NCBI RefSeq assembly: GCF_963082655.1 | Contig: NC_081552.1 | Span: 123,046,458-123,110,457, forward strand | Direction: 5' to 3' | DNA: 64,000 nt | From: Stomoxys calcitrans | Lineage: Eukaryota; Arthropoda; Insecta; Diptera; Muscidae | Shown: positions 1 through 11,598 of the stretch, one piece after another | Position numbering within the stretch: position 1 is the stretch's first letter | How the letters are laid out: the number at the start of each line of letters is the position of its first letter | Notes under the pieces: model-generated | Seen by the model: only the letters and a program-made list of their open reading frames with translations | Database searches by the model: none | Told to the model about the DNA's origin: nothing | Made by a program: the position numbers and the translations under genes

Positions 1-614
1 CGTGGTTGAAATTGGTTTATAACCTGATATAGCTGTCATATAAACAGATCTGGGGATTTGACTTCTTGAGCTTCTAGAGGGCGCAATTCCTATCCGATTT
101 GGCTGAAATTTTGCATGACGTATTTTATTTTTACTTTCAACAACTGTGTCAAATAAGGTTGAAATCGGTTCATAACCTGATATAGCTGTCATATAAACCA
201 ATCTGGGATCTTGACTTCTTGACCCCTAGAGTTCGCAATTATTATTCGATATGCCTGAAATTTTGTACGACGGATCCTCTTATGACCATCAACAAACGTG
301 TTTATTATGTTCTGAATCGGTCTATAGCCCGATATAGATCCCATATAAATCGTTCTCTCTATTTTACTTCGTGAGCCCCAATGGGCGCAATTCTTATTCG
401 AATTGGCTGAAATTTCATATAGGTCTCCAACATATAATTTAATTGTGGTCCGAACCGGACCATATCTAGATATCGTTTTAATAGCAGAGCAACTCTTTTC
501 TTATATCCTTTTTAGCCTAAGAAGAGATGCCGGGAAAACAACTCGACAAATGCGATCCATGGTGGAGGGTATATAAGATTCGGCCCGGCCGAACTTAGCA
601 CGCTTTTACTTGTT
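1..614 (+). repeat. HINE-A (DINE-1-like Helentron-associated repeat), 5' end outside window
   Basis: This is the 3' part of a HINE-A copy. It holds the internal tandem units (CCTGATATAGCTG, CTTGACTTCTTGAGCC, CGCAATT...ATCCGAT). It finishes with the inverted subterminal motif ATGGTGGAGGGTATA, the palindrome TTCGGCCCGGCCGAA-like stem, and CGCTTTTACTTGTT. That order matches the 3' end of Drosophila DINE-1. No protein is encoded; open frames in the units are by-products of the repeat. Confidence 0.8.
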
Positions 615-838
615 ATATATAGCTACTAAAAAGATCAATATTTTGTTATACACAATTGAAAAATGACTTTTGCTTATTAGTATTTGGTCCAAATCGGAAC
701 ATATTTCGATATAACTGCTATAGGACATAAGGTGTGCAATTTTCACCGGAATTTGATGAAAGGTGGTTTTCATATATATTCGAGGTGGTGGGTATCCAAA
801 GTTCTGCCCGGCCGAACTTAACGCCTTTCTACATGTTT
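615..838 (+). repeat. HINE-B 3' end
   Basis: This is the end of a second subfamily (HINE-B), with the same layout but its own terminal sequence: GGTGGGTATCCAAAGTTC, a CCCGGCCGAAC stem and AACGCCTTTCTACATGTTT. It lines up with the end of the complete HINE-B copy at 55011-56255. The HINE-A at 1-614 stops exactly inside it, so the HINE-A probably inserted into this HINE-B; the other half would lie left of the window. Confidence 0.7.
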
Positions 839-1560
839 AAAAATCGTATATATGTATTTAATATTGATCTTACTTGACGGTTAAAAATTGCCTGATAGCT
901 TGCTGTGTTTGTCTTTTTGTCCTGGCCTTGCTGATGTTTCTATTCTTTTTTACCACATTCATTGGCGTCGCACAGTGGCCCGAACAGAGCAAACAGATCG
1001 CAAAAATCAATATGTTCATGTGCAGCTACGAAATTATTAAAATACCTATCTTGTGTAAAACATTCCAATGATTTCAAAAATGCTACCCATAGATATGTAC
1101 GATTTTTAGTTTAGTAGATATGACCGTTCATTCGATGACCGTTTATTCGATTTTCGAAAGAGTGTAAAATTTTTAGGTAATTTAGTGCAATTTAAGTATA
1201 ATATCTCGAAAACCAGATAAGGAATTGTCATATTTTATTTTTTCATACGATGGATATAGTTAATAAATGTAGAATTATCAAAAAAATAATAATGACAGTT
1301 TTGATCTTCTCTATGCAAAAACTTTGATGGAAAATAAAAATATTTATTCTCTAGGGACTCCTTGATTGTCGATTGACATAATTAAAAAGAGCCTAGTTAC
1401 CGGTACTTGCCCCATTTTCATTTAGAGGCAAAAATTTAATAAAGATATGGGTTAAGCGTTGTATGCATATACAACATAATTGTAAAACATTTGAACGGAC
1501 AAAGATATCTACATGAAACTTGATATAGTGAATGTGGTTCCCAACAAAAAGGGAAAAGGA
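839..1560. other. Stretch without a recognisable gene
   Basis: AT-rich sequence. A 65-codon frame at 874-1071 encodes a hydrophobic N-terminal stretch, but no family is recognisable and no supporting signal is seen. Nothing else could be identified. Confidence 0.5.
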
Positions 1561-1562
1561 GA

Positions 1563-1587
1563 CCCTGGTAGCTCTGGACTACCAGGG
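1563..1587. repeat. Perfect 9-bp-stem hairpin
   Basis: CCCTGGTAG at 1563-1571 and CTACCAGGG at 1579-1587 form a perfect stem around a 7-base loop. It is conspicuously GC-rich for its surroundings. Function unknown; it could be a structure within the possible LTR that follows. Confidence 0.6.
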
Positions 1588-1697
1588 CTTGAATGTTAGT
1601 CACCTTGGGTATTTCAAATTATAAAGTGCTGCCAAATAAACATTTAAAGGTCGCTATAGAGCTCTTTTATTCCTACAAAAACATGCCAACATGCCTG

Positions 1698-1769
1698 CTG
1701 TTTTTGCCAAATCATATAAACAAAAGCCGTCCGCTGTTTTTGCCAAATCATATAAACAAAAGCCGTTCG
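1698..1769. repeat. 36-bp direct tandem duplication (2 copies)
   Basis: The unit starting CTGTTTTTGCCAAATC occurs at 1698-1733 and again at 1734-1769 with one difference near the end (CGTCCG versus CGTTCG). This is a recent local duplication. Confidence 0.85.
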
Positions 1770-2200
1770 CTTAGATTACGTTTCTGAACTAATCCTATGT
1801 TCTAAATTCCTAAATCAAAGCGGCTAATTTCCCAGGTTTCCCCTGTTTTTACCAACGTCCATCTAAAATGCAAGGCTATCATCAGTGATAGCATAGATTT
1901 AACGAAAAACAAAATGTCATTCCGACATCTTTGCCTTGAATACCTACTTATTCAACATTAGTCCAGGTCCAGAAGGAAAGACGATTTTACCAGTATGACA
2001 TAACATCGACAATACTCCTGGAATAAAGAACCAAACATTTCTATCATCCTTGTTCTTGTGATTTGTGTTTTATTTTTCCTCTTTTAATTCGGTCTTGAAT
2101 TCCACCTCATATTCATTTGGAGAGACATTGTTCACAATATTTCTTGTTTTGTTTGTTCCTTTTCTATACCGTTGGCTCCCAGAGGCATCCAATACTCTCT

Positions 2201-3040
2201 GAGTAATCCGCATTCGAAGACTTTATTGGAGTATTAATCTGAGAGAAGTCCAGTTCCAGCACCAGTGTCATTTCAACACTCTACAGATTTCGTCTTTAAC
2301 AGGTTAGTTTGCATTCTCTCTTTGCACGTTTAGTTATTGTTTATAGTGCGATGGTAATGGTATGGTTTTTTGGTGCAATCAACATACGATTTGTCGTGTC
2401 CGACAAAATCACAGAAAGACGAGGAAGCCAGAGAATACTATATCTCGGAATACACCCAAGGTTAGAATCTACATTGGAATATAGGTATTTTGGTGAGTTT
2501 CTTGTGATATTGAGAGAACCCTCTGAAAATAAGGTAATGTGATCTTACCCATCTGCCCAGTTTTCAATATATGTCCACTTTTATTGAACCAGAGAATAAA
2601 AGAGGTGGTGCTATCAACAGTGATTGGTCATGTCTGAATGGTCATGTCAGATATTGATCTGCTAATAATATTCAGTGTTCTATGAATGCATATGTTTTTT
2701 TGCAGCTTGCTTTGTGGCTTGTTTGTTTTTATAGATTTTGTTTCTCCACTATGAACTGAGGCATACAATAGTTATATTTATCTATATTTCTGTTTCTAAA
2801 CCTCTCTTTAAGATGAGCATATTGATTTGTTCTTCTTCCCAGCTAAGAGAACGTTTGAACTATTTGATCTTATTGTGGAACCCAAATTTTCGTGCTCCTC
2901 CACTTACTACTGTAGACTACTCTCGCTTTCGTAGCTATCCCATTCACTCCTACACTGATTACAAGTCTCACTCGCATGTACATAATTACCTTGAGTGAGA
3001 ATTCAAGTTCTCCAGCTACCACTTGCGCGGACAACTACTT
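2201..3040. other. Stretch without a recognisable gene
   Basis: Short frames (for example 2309-2542 and 2738-2998 on plus) show no recognisable domain. No repeat family found elsewhere in the window was recognised here. Confidence 0.5.
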
Positions 3041-3049
3041 TTGCTTATT

Positions 3050-3890
3050 GTGAGTTTCTTCCCTTTGTCCCTGCCATCGGCACAGTCTTGGATTGACGGA
3101 ACCCTAGTATTGTCATCTGAAAGATCAAGTTACACGGATGGATCAAAGCTAGAGGACAGAGTGGGCCTAGGGGTCTACATTGAGAACCCAGGGACTGAGA
3201 AATGTTTAAGTTTGCCTGACCATAATACGGTCCTGCAGGCGGAGATCCCGGTGATCGCGGAATGCGTGAAGTAGTGTGGTGCTTACTCGAGGACGTCGTG
3301 CACATCTTTACTGTCAGTAAAATTGTCATAAGGGCAATAACAAACAGGGCGGTAAGGTCACGAACAGTCTGGCAATGGCAAAATCCGCATCGTTTGGGTG
3401 CCGGGCCATAACGGAGTAAGGGAGAATGAAAGGTCAGACTATTTGGCGGTGAAGGCCCGAGGACTGCCGTCAATAAACTTGGTTATCCCGAAGCCTTTCG
3501 GGTCGACGTAGTCCGAGTTATGGGAGTGGGCGACGAATGCGCATGGAGCGGAACGGTCGGTAGGACGGCGAAAATCCTATGGGGGATCCAGACCGTGAGA
3601 AGACAAGGCTATTACTGAAAGAAAGTAAGAAGGAGGTCTGTATAGCTATTGCTATAATAACGGGACAAATAGGACTACGAGCCGACTTTTGTAAAATCGT
3701 TGCACCAAGTAATAGCATGTGTAGGGCATGTGGGGAAGATGATGAGACGTTGGAGCATTTCCTTTGTCATTGCCCGGCTTTCGCGGCTAACAGATACCGG
3801 CACTAAGGTGGGGACACAATACCAGACATGAACCAAATTAGGGGAGTGGTAGTGCACCCTCTTTTCAACCTAACCATTCCCTTTGCCCAT
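3050..3890 (+). pseudogene. LINE-B 3' fragment: RNase H and C-terminal zinc-knuckle region, decayed
   Basis: This is the end of the second ORF of a non-LTR retrotransposon. The RNase H motif YTDGSK is at about 3130, with a conserved acidic region further on. Frameshifts follow, then the C-terminal block GDPDREKTRLLLKESKK and the cysteine-histidine cluster CRACGEDDETLEHFLCHC near 3720-3775. The same block occurs in the longer minus-strand copy at 39901-40416, so both belong to one family. RNase H in ORF2 suits the I/LOA group of LINEs. Reading is broken into at least three frames, so it is dead; the RT and endonuclease are absent here. Confidence 0.8.
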
Positions 3891-4178
3891 CATTAACAGT
3901 TGATATTATTCGCTTCTATCTCTCACCAACCCACAAGTTTTTGTGATTTCATATCTTATCTGCGGAGGGGTAAGCTCAGTGGCAGCTGTCTGTCCGTCCG
4001 GCCATTTGTACAGGAGAGACTCTGAACGTTACGCCGCTATTCCATCTTGTTAATTTGGGAATAAAAGTAGAAAGTGTAGGGACCTCAACAGCTGGTGTGC
4101 ATTTCATTTACATTGAGTATCTTGTAGAGCGTTCTAATAACCCAACGTACCGTTTGGGAAAATTGTGTAAAATCGTAA
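3891..4178. other. LINE-B 3' flank, no gene seen
   Basis: Sequence between the LINE-B tail and the next HINE. It may include LINE-B 3' UTR (compare the region left of 39901), but similarity is not traced with certainty. Confidence 0.4.
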
Positions 4179-5342
4179 TTATACCCTCCACCATAGGATG
4201 GGGGTATAGTAATTTCGTCATTCTGTGTGTAACTACAAGAAATATTCGTCTGAGACCCCATAAAGTATATATATTCTTGATCATCGCGACATTTTATGTC
4301 GATCTAGCCATGTCCGTCCGTCTGTCTGTCGAAAGCACGCTAACTTCCGAAGGAGTAAAGCTAGCCACTTGAAATTTTGTATAAATACTTCTTATTAGTG
4401 TAGGTCGGTTGGTATTGTAAATGGGCCATATCGGTCCATGTTTTGATATAGCTGCCATATAAACCGATCTTGGGTCTTGACTTCTTGAGCCTCTAGAGTG
4501 CGCAATTCTTATCCGATTAAAATGAAATTATGCACGACGTGTTTTGTTATGATATCCAACAACTTTGACAAGTATGGTTTAAATCGGTCCATAACCTGAT
4601 ATAGCTGTCATATAACCCGATCTTGGGTCTTGACTTCTTGAGCCTCTAGAGGGCGCAATTCCTATCCGATTTGAATGAATTTTTGCACGAAGTATTTTGT
4701 TATGATATTCAACAACTGTGCCAAGTATGATTCTAATCGGTTCATAACCTGATATAGCTGTCATATAAACCGATCTGGGGTCTTGACTTCTTGAGCTTCT
4801 AGAGGGCGCAATTCCTATCCGATTTGGCTGAAATTTTGCATGACGTATTTTATTCTTACTTTCAACAACTGTGTCAAATAAAGTTCAAATCGGTTCATAA
4901 CCTGATATAGCTGCCATATAAACCGATTTTGGATCTTGACTTGTTGAACTCCTAGAGGTCGCAATTATTATCCGATTTGCCTGAAATTTTGTACGACGAA
5001 TCCTCTCATGACCATCAACATACAGGTTTTTTTTGGTCTGAATCGGTCTATAGCCCGATACAGCTCCCATATAAATCGGTCTCTCTATTTTACTTCTTGA
5101 GCCCCCAAAGGGCGCAATTCTTATTCGAATTGGCTGACATTTTACACAGGTTTCCAACATATAATTTAATTGTGGTCCAAACCGGATCACATCTTGATAT
5201 CGCTCTAATAGCAGAGCAAATCTTCTCTTATACCATTTTTAGCCTAAGAAGAGATGCTGGGAAAAGAACTCGACAAATGCACTCCATGGTGGTGGGTATA
5301 TGAGATTCGGCCCGGCCGAGCTTAGTACGCTTTTACTTGTTT
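4179..5342 (+). repeat. HINE-A, complete
   Basis: It starts TTATACCCTCCACCATAGGATGGGGGTATA and has AAAGTATATATATTCTTGATC, CATGTCCGTCCGTC and several ~150-bp internal units. It ends with the inverted TATA-proximal motif, a CGGCCCGGCCG stem and TTTTACTTGTT. The start and the GTCCGTC block resemble DINE-1 base for base in places. It is a non-autonomous rolling-circle element by family knowledge; it has no Rep/helicase gene. Confidence 0.85.
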
Positions 5343-5509
5343 GCTTTTGAACTGACTGGATTTAGTGTGGTATGTTTCCAGTCACAATCTTATTGCTGTT
5401 TCTGTAAGGAACATTCTGAGAATTTCCGGCGTTTTTTGATTATTTTATTTTACGGAGACTTGAGTCCCATTGCTTCTTGATTAATGTGATTGGAATGTCA
5501 CTTGAGAAG
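5343..5509. other. Spacer, no gene seen
   Basis: Short unassigned sequence between two HINE copies. Confidence 0.4.
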
Positions 5510-5872
5510 TTTATACCAGAGGCCGCAATTCTCATCCGATTTGGCTGAAAATTTGCACGTGGTGTTTTAGTATCGCTTTCAACAACTGCTCTAAGTGTGA
5601 TTTAAATAGGTTCATAACCTGATATAGCTGCCATATAAACCGATCTGGGATCTTGACTTCTTGAGCCACTAGAGGGCGCAATTCTCATTCGATTTGGCTG
5701 AAATATTGCACGAAGTGTTTTTGTTATAACTTCCAACTACTGTGCTAGGTATGGTTCAAATCGACATTTATCCTCATATAGCTACCATACAAACCGATCT
5801 TGGATCTTAACTTCTTTAGCCAATAGAGAGGGCAATTTTTATCCAATTTGGCTGAAAATTTCCACAGACTTG
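5510..5872 (+). repeat. HINE-A internal units, left part of a split copy
   Basis: Internal ~150-bp units (CGCAATTCTCATCCGATTTGG, CCTGATATAGCTGCC) run up to 5872. There a complete HINE-A interrupts them; the copy resumes at 6737 in the same phase (GTTATTACTTCCAACAACTG, the expected next segment of the unit). Confidence 0.75.
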
Positions 5873-6736
5873 TTATACCCTCCACCATAAGATGGGGGGT
5901 ATACTAATTTCGTCATTCTGTTTGTAACTACTCGAAATATTCGTCTGAGACCCCATAAAGTATATATATTCTTAATCGTCGCGACATTTTATGTCGATCT
6001 AGCCATATCCGTCCGTCCGTCCGTCTGTCTGTCGAAAGCACGCTAACTTCCGAAGGCGTAAAGCTAGCCGCTTGAAATTTTGCACAAATACTTCATATTA
6101 GTGTAGGTCAGTTGGTATTGCAAATGGGCCATATCGGTCCATGTTTTGATATAGCTGCCATATAAACCGATCTTGGGTCTTGACTTCTTGAGCCTCTAGA
6201 AGGCGCAATTCTTATCCGATTGGAATGGAATTTTGCACGAAGTATTTCGTTATGACATCCAACAACTGTGCAAAGTATCGTTCAAATCGGTCCATAACCT
6301 GATATAGCTGCCATATAAACCGATCTGGGATCTTGACTTCTTGATCCCTAGAGGTCGCAATTATTATCCGATATGCCTGAAATTTTGTACGACGGATCCT
6401 CTCATGACCATCAACAAACGTGTTTATTATGGTCTGAATCGGTCTATTGCCCGATACAGCTCCCATATAAATCGATCTCTCTATTTTACTTTTTGAGCCC
6501 CCAATGGGCGCAATTCTTATTCGAATTGGCTGACATTTTACACAGGTCTCCAACATATAATTTAATTGTGGTCCGAACCGGACCATATCTTGATATCGCT
6601 CTAATAGCAGAGCAAATCTTTTCTTATATCCTTTTTGCCTAAGAAGAGATGCCGGGAAAAGAACTCGACAAATGCTATCCATGGTGGAGGGTATATAAGA
6701 TTTGGCCCGGCCGAACTTAGCACGCTTTTACTTGTT
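5873..6736 (+). repeat. HINE-A, complete, nested inside another HINE-A
   Basis: Starts TTATACCCTCCACCATAAGATGGG and ends GCACGCTTTTACTTGTT. The flanking sequence rejoins across it without a clear target duplication, at a T-T position, as described for Helentrons. Confidence 0.85.
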
Positions 6737-7045
6737 TGTTATTACTTCCAACAACTGTAACAAGTATGGTTCAAATCGGTCCATAATCTGATATAGCTGA
6801 CATATAAACCTATCTGAGATCTTAACTTCTTGAGCCTCTAGAGGTCTCAATTTTTATCTGATTTTGCTGAAATGTTTTTACAACGGCTTCTCGCATAACC
6901 TTCAATATATATGTTCAATATGGTTTTAATCGATCTATAACCTGGTACAGCTCCCATATGAACCGATCTCCCGATTATGTTTCTTGGTCCCCTACACGGC
7001 GCAATTCTTATCCGAATGGACTGAAATAATACCCAATGACTACTA
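6737..7045 (+). repeat. HINE-A internal units, right part of the split copy
   Basis: Continuation of the copy at 5510-5872. It runs through further internal units to ACCCAATGACTACTA, where a mariner-type element has inserted at a TA. Confidence 0.75.
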
Positions 7046-7261
7046 AAGGGTGATTTTTTTGAGGTTAGGATTTTCATGCATTAGTATTTGACAGATCACG
7101 TGGGATTTCAGACATGGTGTCAAAGAGAAAGATGCTCAGTATGCTTTGACATTTCATCATGAATAGACTTACTAACGAGCAACGCTTGCAAATCATTGAA
7201 TTTTATTACCAAAATCAGTGTTCGGTTCGAAATGTGTTCATTCACCGTAACGTTGCGTCCA
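7046..7261 (+). mobile_element. Mariner-type element, truncated left arm
   Basis: It begins AAGGGTGATTTTTTTGAGG directly after TA and is practically identical to the left 216 bp of the element at 32775-33381. That includes the start of the transposase frame (MNRLTNEQRLQIIEF). It stops abruptly at 7261 where LINE-A sequence begins, so the right arm has been lost. Confidence 0.8.
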
Positions 7262-9400
7262 TCGGACATTGTATCAAAGTAACACAGTGTCCGTAGCCGC
7301 CACATGACCAAACAGAAATCTCCCTTAGCCCCACGGCAGTGGTCAGTGACAATTTGTCTAGCCGAAATGTGCAGATCATTAGATGTAGCATTAAATTCAG
7401 TGCAGCAGATGGTGTCGTCTTCAGTGCGGCTGTGATGCACAAACAACCCATCCTTTGGATCCGGTTGAATATTGAGCAGTAGGTGGAGTTTCGAAGCGCC
7501 GCCAGACCACAACACTATATAGCATTAAAGGTCTGACAACTGCAGTAAATACCCAATGCATGACACGCGGTCTAAACCCCCAACTTTTGCCAATGGCTTT
7601 AGTGCTGGCGTATTGCACAAGAGTAGACTTCCTTGCCCTTTTCAAAATGTTGGATTTGAAGTTAAATTTCCTATCCAGCAAAACACCCAGGTATTTTGCG
7701 CTCTCTGAAAATGGAATATTCTCTCCTCCTAAGAAGACAGGTGTAGGCAACTTGTGTCTCCTGAAAATAACTATTTCTGCCTTACACGTATTTATACCGA
7801 GACCACCTTCGGTGGCCCACTTCGGTGTTGCACTTAGAGCTTCGTGAAGTACATCTCTTAGAGTGCTGGAAAACTTTCCCCTAACCCCAATTGCCACGTC
7901 ATCAGCAAACAGAAGTGTTCGCGCCTTTTTCATCCAGAGATAATAATATATTTTTAATAGCTATATTCCAAAGTAGAGGAGACAGTACACCACCTTGAGG
8001 GGTTCCTCTGCTGACCCATTTTTGAAGATCCACAGATTCCAAGCCTGCCGTAATATATCTTTTAGTAAACAAGTTTTTTATAAACTTTCTTACGACAGAA
8101 AGAAAGCACCTTCCATGTCAAGAATTGCTACCATTGTATGTTTATTGACAGCGAGAGAAGTTTCTATATAGCCTAGTAGGTCGTGAAGGGCTGTTTCACA
8201 AGCGATCGCCAGGGATCTTTGCTTTATGATATGTTTCTATTGATAGTTTCAAGAGCCTTCAGCATCAATGATGACAGACTAATAGGACGATAATCTTTCG
8301 CCTTGGAGTTGTAAGAGTTTCCTGCTTTCGGAATGAAAATGACCTTCGTGTTCCTGCATCCCACAGGTATGTATGACATGCTGATACAAGCAGTGTATAT
8401 CTCCCTAACCCAAGGAACCAGTCTATCAGAGACAACTTGTAATTCAACCGGTAATACATTATCAGGGTCTGGCGACTTAAAGGAGTCGAAACTTCTTATC
8501 GCCCAAAGCATTTTCGGCTCAGACACAATTTCCGTAATAACCTTCGTTGAATGCGGAAATGTGTATCAGGGAGTAGTTCTAGTTTTTCCTTACTAGACAT
8601 TGTCCATACATTCTCTGACTTCTGAATATACCCCACCGCAATAGGGCTCGAGGACTGAATCCTCCTTAGCCTAGAAGCCTCAGATGTATCTTCCACGGAG
8701 CTACAGAATTCCACCTAGGATTTGTTCTGAGCTTTTCTATGCTCGCCCTTAATTTTCTTAGCTCAGCCTTATAGATGTGTGGTGTTCTTGTCCTTCCGTA
8801 AACCAACCAGCTCTGGGGTCCACCATGTAGGTCGCTGTTTGCCCCTTGGCCTGGCACTAGGGCATGCTAAAATAAACGAGTCATTCAAGGCCTTCGTGAT
8901 CCGCTTGACCATAATGTCTATATCCTCCGCAGTTGCCACTTCCCTTTCTGGACTAGAAGGGATAGACGTGCAGAATTCCTACAATGAGGCTCTTCGTCAT
9001 TACAAAAGCGGCTTAACCAGCGACTTAAGATTTGAAGGCGACTTCTTTGAATAGTGTGGCATATATAGGAAATCCAGCCAGAAATGAGACTTATTTATTT
9101 CAAGGCTGGCTACTTCTAAATCTTCGGTGCTTAGCGACGAAAGAAGAAAAATATTTAGACTACTATTTGCAAGAATATAAGTTCCGTGTCTCCCATTCCC
9201 CGTACTCTTGAAGAGTTAAAATCTCGGAATTTTTAACCCACGAACCATTCTTGCACACATCCATGGTTCCTGGATAATAACCACGTCAAATCCCCCTGCC
9301 ATCAGGAGGACCTTTAGTGCCCCCGAAACGACCTTACAATGGTGTAAATTTATCTGTAGAAACCGTTCCATAGTCAGGATTCAGAATTTCCATCACTGTT
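7262..9400 (-). pseudogene. LINE-A ORF2 (endonuclease / reverse transcriptase), decayed
   Basis: The region reads on the minus strand from the ORF2 N-terminus near 9380 to the RT thumb near 7430. Visible in order: an APE-type endonuclease start (INLHHCKVV ... VVIIQEPWM, 9240-9370), most of the nuclease core missing, a linker (8496-8860), RT fingers with KDYRPISLSS near 8290, the catalytic FADD at about 7898-7909 inside 7421-7933, then YLGVLLDRKF and a basic thumb (RPRVMHWVFTAVVRP). Several frameshifts and stops break it. The 3' part, including any RNase H, is cut off where the mariner fragment begins. The thumb region is shared with the copy at 25011-25790. RT type suits the jockey/LOA/I supergroup; I cannot name the clade securely. 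Confidence 0.8.
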
Positions 9401-9990
9401 GTGTTAGCCTCGTCTTCTGATTCCTCCAGGAGTTCATCCTCACAAGATTATTTAGTTCTTGTCATGTTGAGCTTTCGTACGCATCTAGGGGCAGGTGAAA
9501 AAGTTGTGGAACCACTCTTCCTCAGGACACTGGGCACTTGCGGTGTGGACGATTCCTCTTTAGATGTTTCACTAGCTGTTCTTTCGAAGTACTTTTTGAG
9601 TTCCGTGATTCCCCGCTGGCGTACACCTTGAGCCCGTTCAAACCGGATGACCCACCCACTGCTGCGTCTGGCCAGATCTCATCAATCTTTTTTAGGGCGC
9701 AACGATGCATTTCATTTGAGCGTTGAGCCCCGAATTCAATTTGTGTTTATCGGGCCCGATTACAGCGTGCATCGTTACAAACTGGAGGAGACCCAGGAAA
9801 TTCTGCAAGAACATCGGAGTATACTGATGACAGTCCATTGACTTTTGCACTCCAATTATTCCTAGGTATGTAGCCCTGTTCTTCTCCCTTGTCGACAACA
9901 ACCATCATCAAACTCTCCCTAGCGACATTAACAAAGGTTCTTGGACCCATCTTACTATAATTCGACCAAGTTCTTTTAGACATGATATGC
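9401..9990 (-). pseudogene. LINE-A ORF1 (Gag-like) remnant
   Basis: Upstream of ORF2 on the same strand are overlapping frames reading GPRTFVNVARESLMMVVVD and IPRNNWSAKVNGL (about 9860-9970), then a lysine/serine-rich stretch down to 9522. That is the arrangement of a LINE ORF1 C-terminal region followed by ORF2. The frames are shifted relative to each other and the N-terminus is missing. Identification rests on position and composition more than on a defined domain. Confidence 0.55.
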
Positions 9991-10079
9991 CCCTCAGGTA
10001 ACCGCAGCCTTTTGGCTGAATGGCGATGAAGTTTCCTTCACTTGTTTTAACTCTTCACCAACTATTCCATTCATTAAGT

Positions 10080-11050
10080 GCGTAGTGTGGCCACACAATT
10101 AGTAATAAGTGCGTTGCTAAAGTTGTATTTAACAGTTGCTAACATATTAAACCGCAAAAGTCATTGCCCATAGCTGCATCTTAAGCTACAGATTAACCTT
10201 CATGCCAAAGACCATAAAGTAGGGCCACACGCTTCACACCATAATAGTGACCTCTTGTGGCAAACTTTTTTTTGCACATACCAGTCACCCCTCGTATGCT
10301 CACCACTAATACTCGTACTCCCACGTGTGTCTTTGCTTCCACACTAATAACGATGCTTAAGTAAAATCAACAACCAATTTGCTGTGTATCTGCGTCTTCT
10401 TCTTTAATTGAAAATTAATTCCTCATTTTCATGGATTTTCTTTTCGGAAAATGTTTCTGCATATCTTTGGAAAAATGTCTTGCGATTGATGCCAATTGCA
10501 TTAAAACTCATTCATCCATTTGGCCGTAATACATACCACAAACTCGTCGTTATAAACCCTTGGCAGTTTATTAATATAATATTCACATCTCTAGAAAAAT
10601 AACTTTCGATTTATGTCACTTTCATTAAAGTTCATTCCGCGGTTTGGCCGTAATATGTACCACAAACTCGCTTTTATAATAAAATGCCTCGAACGCCAAA
10701 GCCGAGGCTTAAGAAATTGACTTACGTAAATGCAAGGTAGGGTCACGCAAATCAGACCCCCACAACACCCTCACCTTAATAGTGATACTCTTCTCTCGCA
10801 CCATTTGTTTCTCTTATTATCACCACTAATAGCCCCACCTAGGGATTTGTATTCAGACCCGTAACGAATACTTTAGAGGAAAATCAACAACAATTTGCTG
10901 TGTTTATGCTTCTTCTTTTTTAATGAAAATTAATTCCTCATTTTTATGGCCTTGCTTTTAGGAAAAATAATTTTCATATAGTTAATTCGCCGCTTCACTG
11001 GAAAAATATCTTTCGATTAATATCAATTTCATTAAAATTCATTCCGTCGT
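10080..11050 (+). repeat. Repeat F (two diverged copies in tandem)
   Basis: Two similar segments about 520 bp apart share AAAATCAACAAC(C)AATTTGCTGTG, AAAATTAATTCCTCATTTT and GGAAAAAT(A/G)TCTT. A third copy in opposite orientation lies at 37190-37640 (for example TCTGGAAAAATATC and TTGATGCCAATTTCATT on its reverse strand). No protein seen; class unknown. Confidence 0.6.
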
Positions 11051-11575
11051 TTGGACTCACAAAGGGCTGAACCATTTTTTTTTTTGAAATTTTCACAGAT
11101 TTTGTAGATTGATCCGAAAGTAGCAATTAGCTATATAATTAATTGATATCGGAAGGCGGGCGAAACCTCCCCCTTACCCCGAAGTACCACCCAGAAATAG
11201 AAGTGGACCGTTCGGAACAACATAGGACTCAAGTACCTAGGGTGCCGCCCCGACCCTAAAACCCCTCAAAATGGCCATATAGGGCGATCAAGAGAATATG
11301 GGACTCAAATAAAAGATATTCGGGAGTAGATTACAAATATTGTCTGGAAGGAACAACAGGCTATAATTGTTTTGATATCTGAAGGGGTTACAAATGAAAA
11401 TGAATACGAATAAGGTATTAAAAATTAGGTCCAAGTACCCGGGGCCCGCCCCAATACAACCCCAAATCGGACAAATTAAATAAAAGATATTTGGGAGAAG
11501 AGCATAAAAATAATATTTACATTCGGGACCAAGAGTCTGGGTGCTGCCCCACCTTCTTAACATGCAACACTAACG
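11051..11575. repeat. Repeat C segment
   Basis: This carries the hallmarks of a degenerate repeat family found throughout the window: GGGCTGAACCATT..GAAATTTTCACAG at the start, CCTCCCCCTTACCCC, GGGACTCAAATAAAAGATATT, and GGTCCAAGTACC..GGGG.CCGCCCC. Units are roughly 115-150 bp. Class unknown. Confidence 0.6.
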
Positions 11576-11598
11576 GCCTCGACCACAATTTTTGTTTT

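Larger units (their letters stand above)
1560..2200 (+). repeat. Possible diverged BEL-type LTR (solo or remnant)
   Basis: A hairpin GCTATCA/TGATAGC at 1875-1892 is followed by ATTTAACGAA. The LTRs of the intact BEL element (minus strand) carry an equivalent hairpin ATGCTATC/GATAGCAT at 15220-15241, also next to ATTTAACGAA, and further downstream a similar TTTTGTTTTCC-like tract. The shared order suggests a diverged LTR of a related element in plus orientation. Its limits are uncertain and no flanking duplication was found. Confidence 0.3.

Noticed and set aside
874..1071. Small hydrophobic 65-codon protein
   Set aside because: No family, no upstream signal and no conservation evidence in the window.
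3045..3473. A 142-codon minus frame opposite the LINE-B RNase H fragment
   Set aside because: It is antisense to recognisable RNase H coding and has no motif.
4300..4330. GTCCGTCCGTCTGTCTGTC runs as independent microsatellites
   Set aside because: They sit at a fixed place in every HINE copy and are part of the element.
6212..6682. A 156-codon minus frame, and many similar frames in HINE copies with recurring SRSQDPRSVYMAAISGYEPI-type text
   Set aside because: The frames follow the internal tandem units, appear on both strands and in several frames, and have no domain; they are by-products of repeat sequence.
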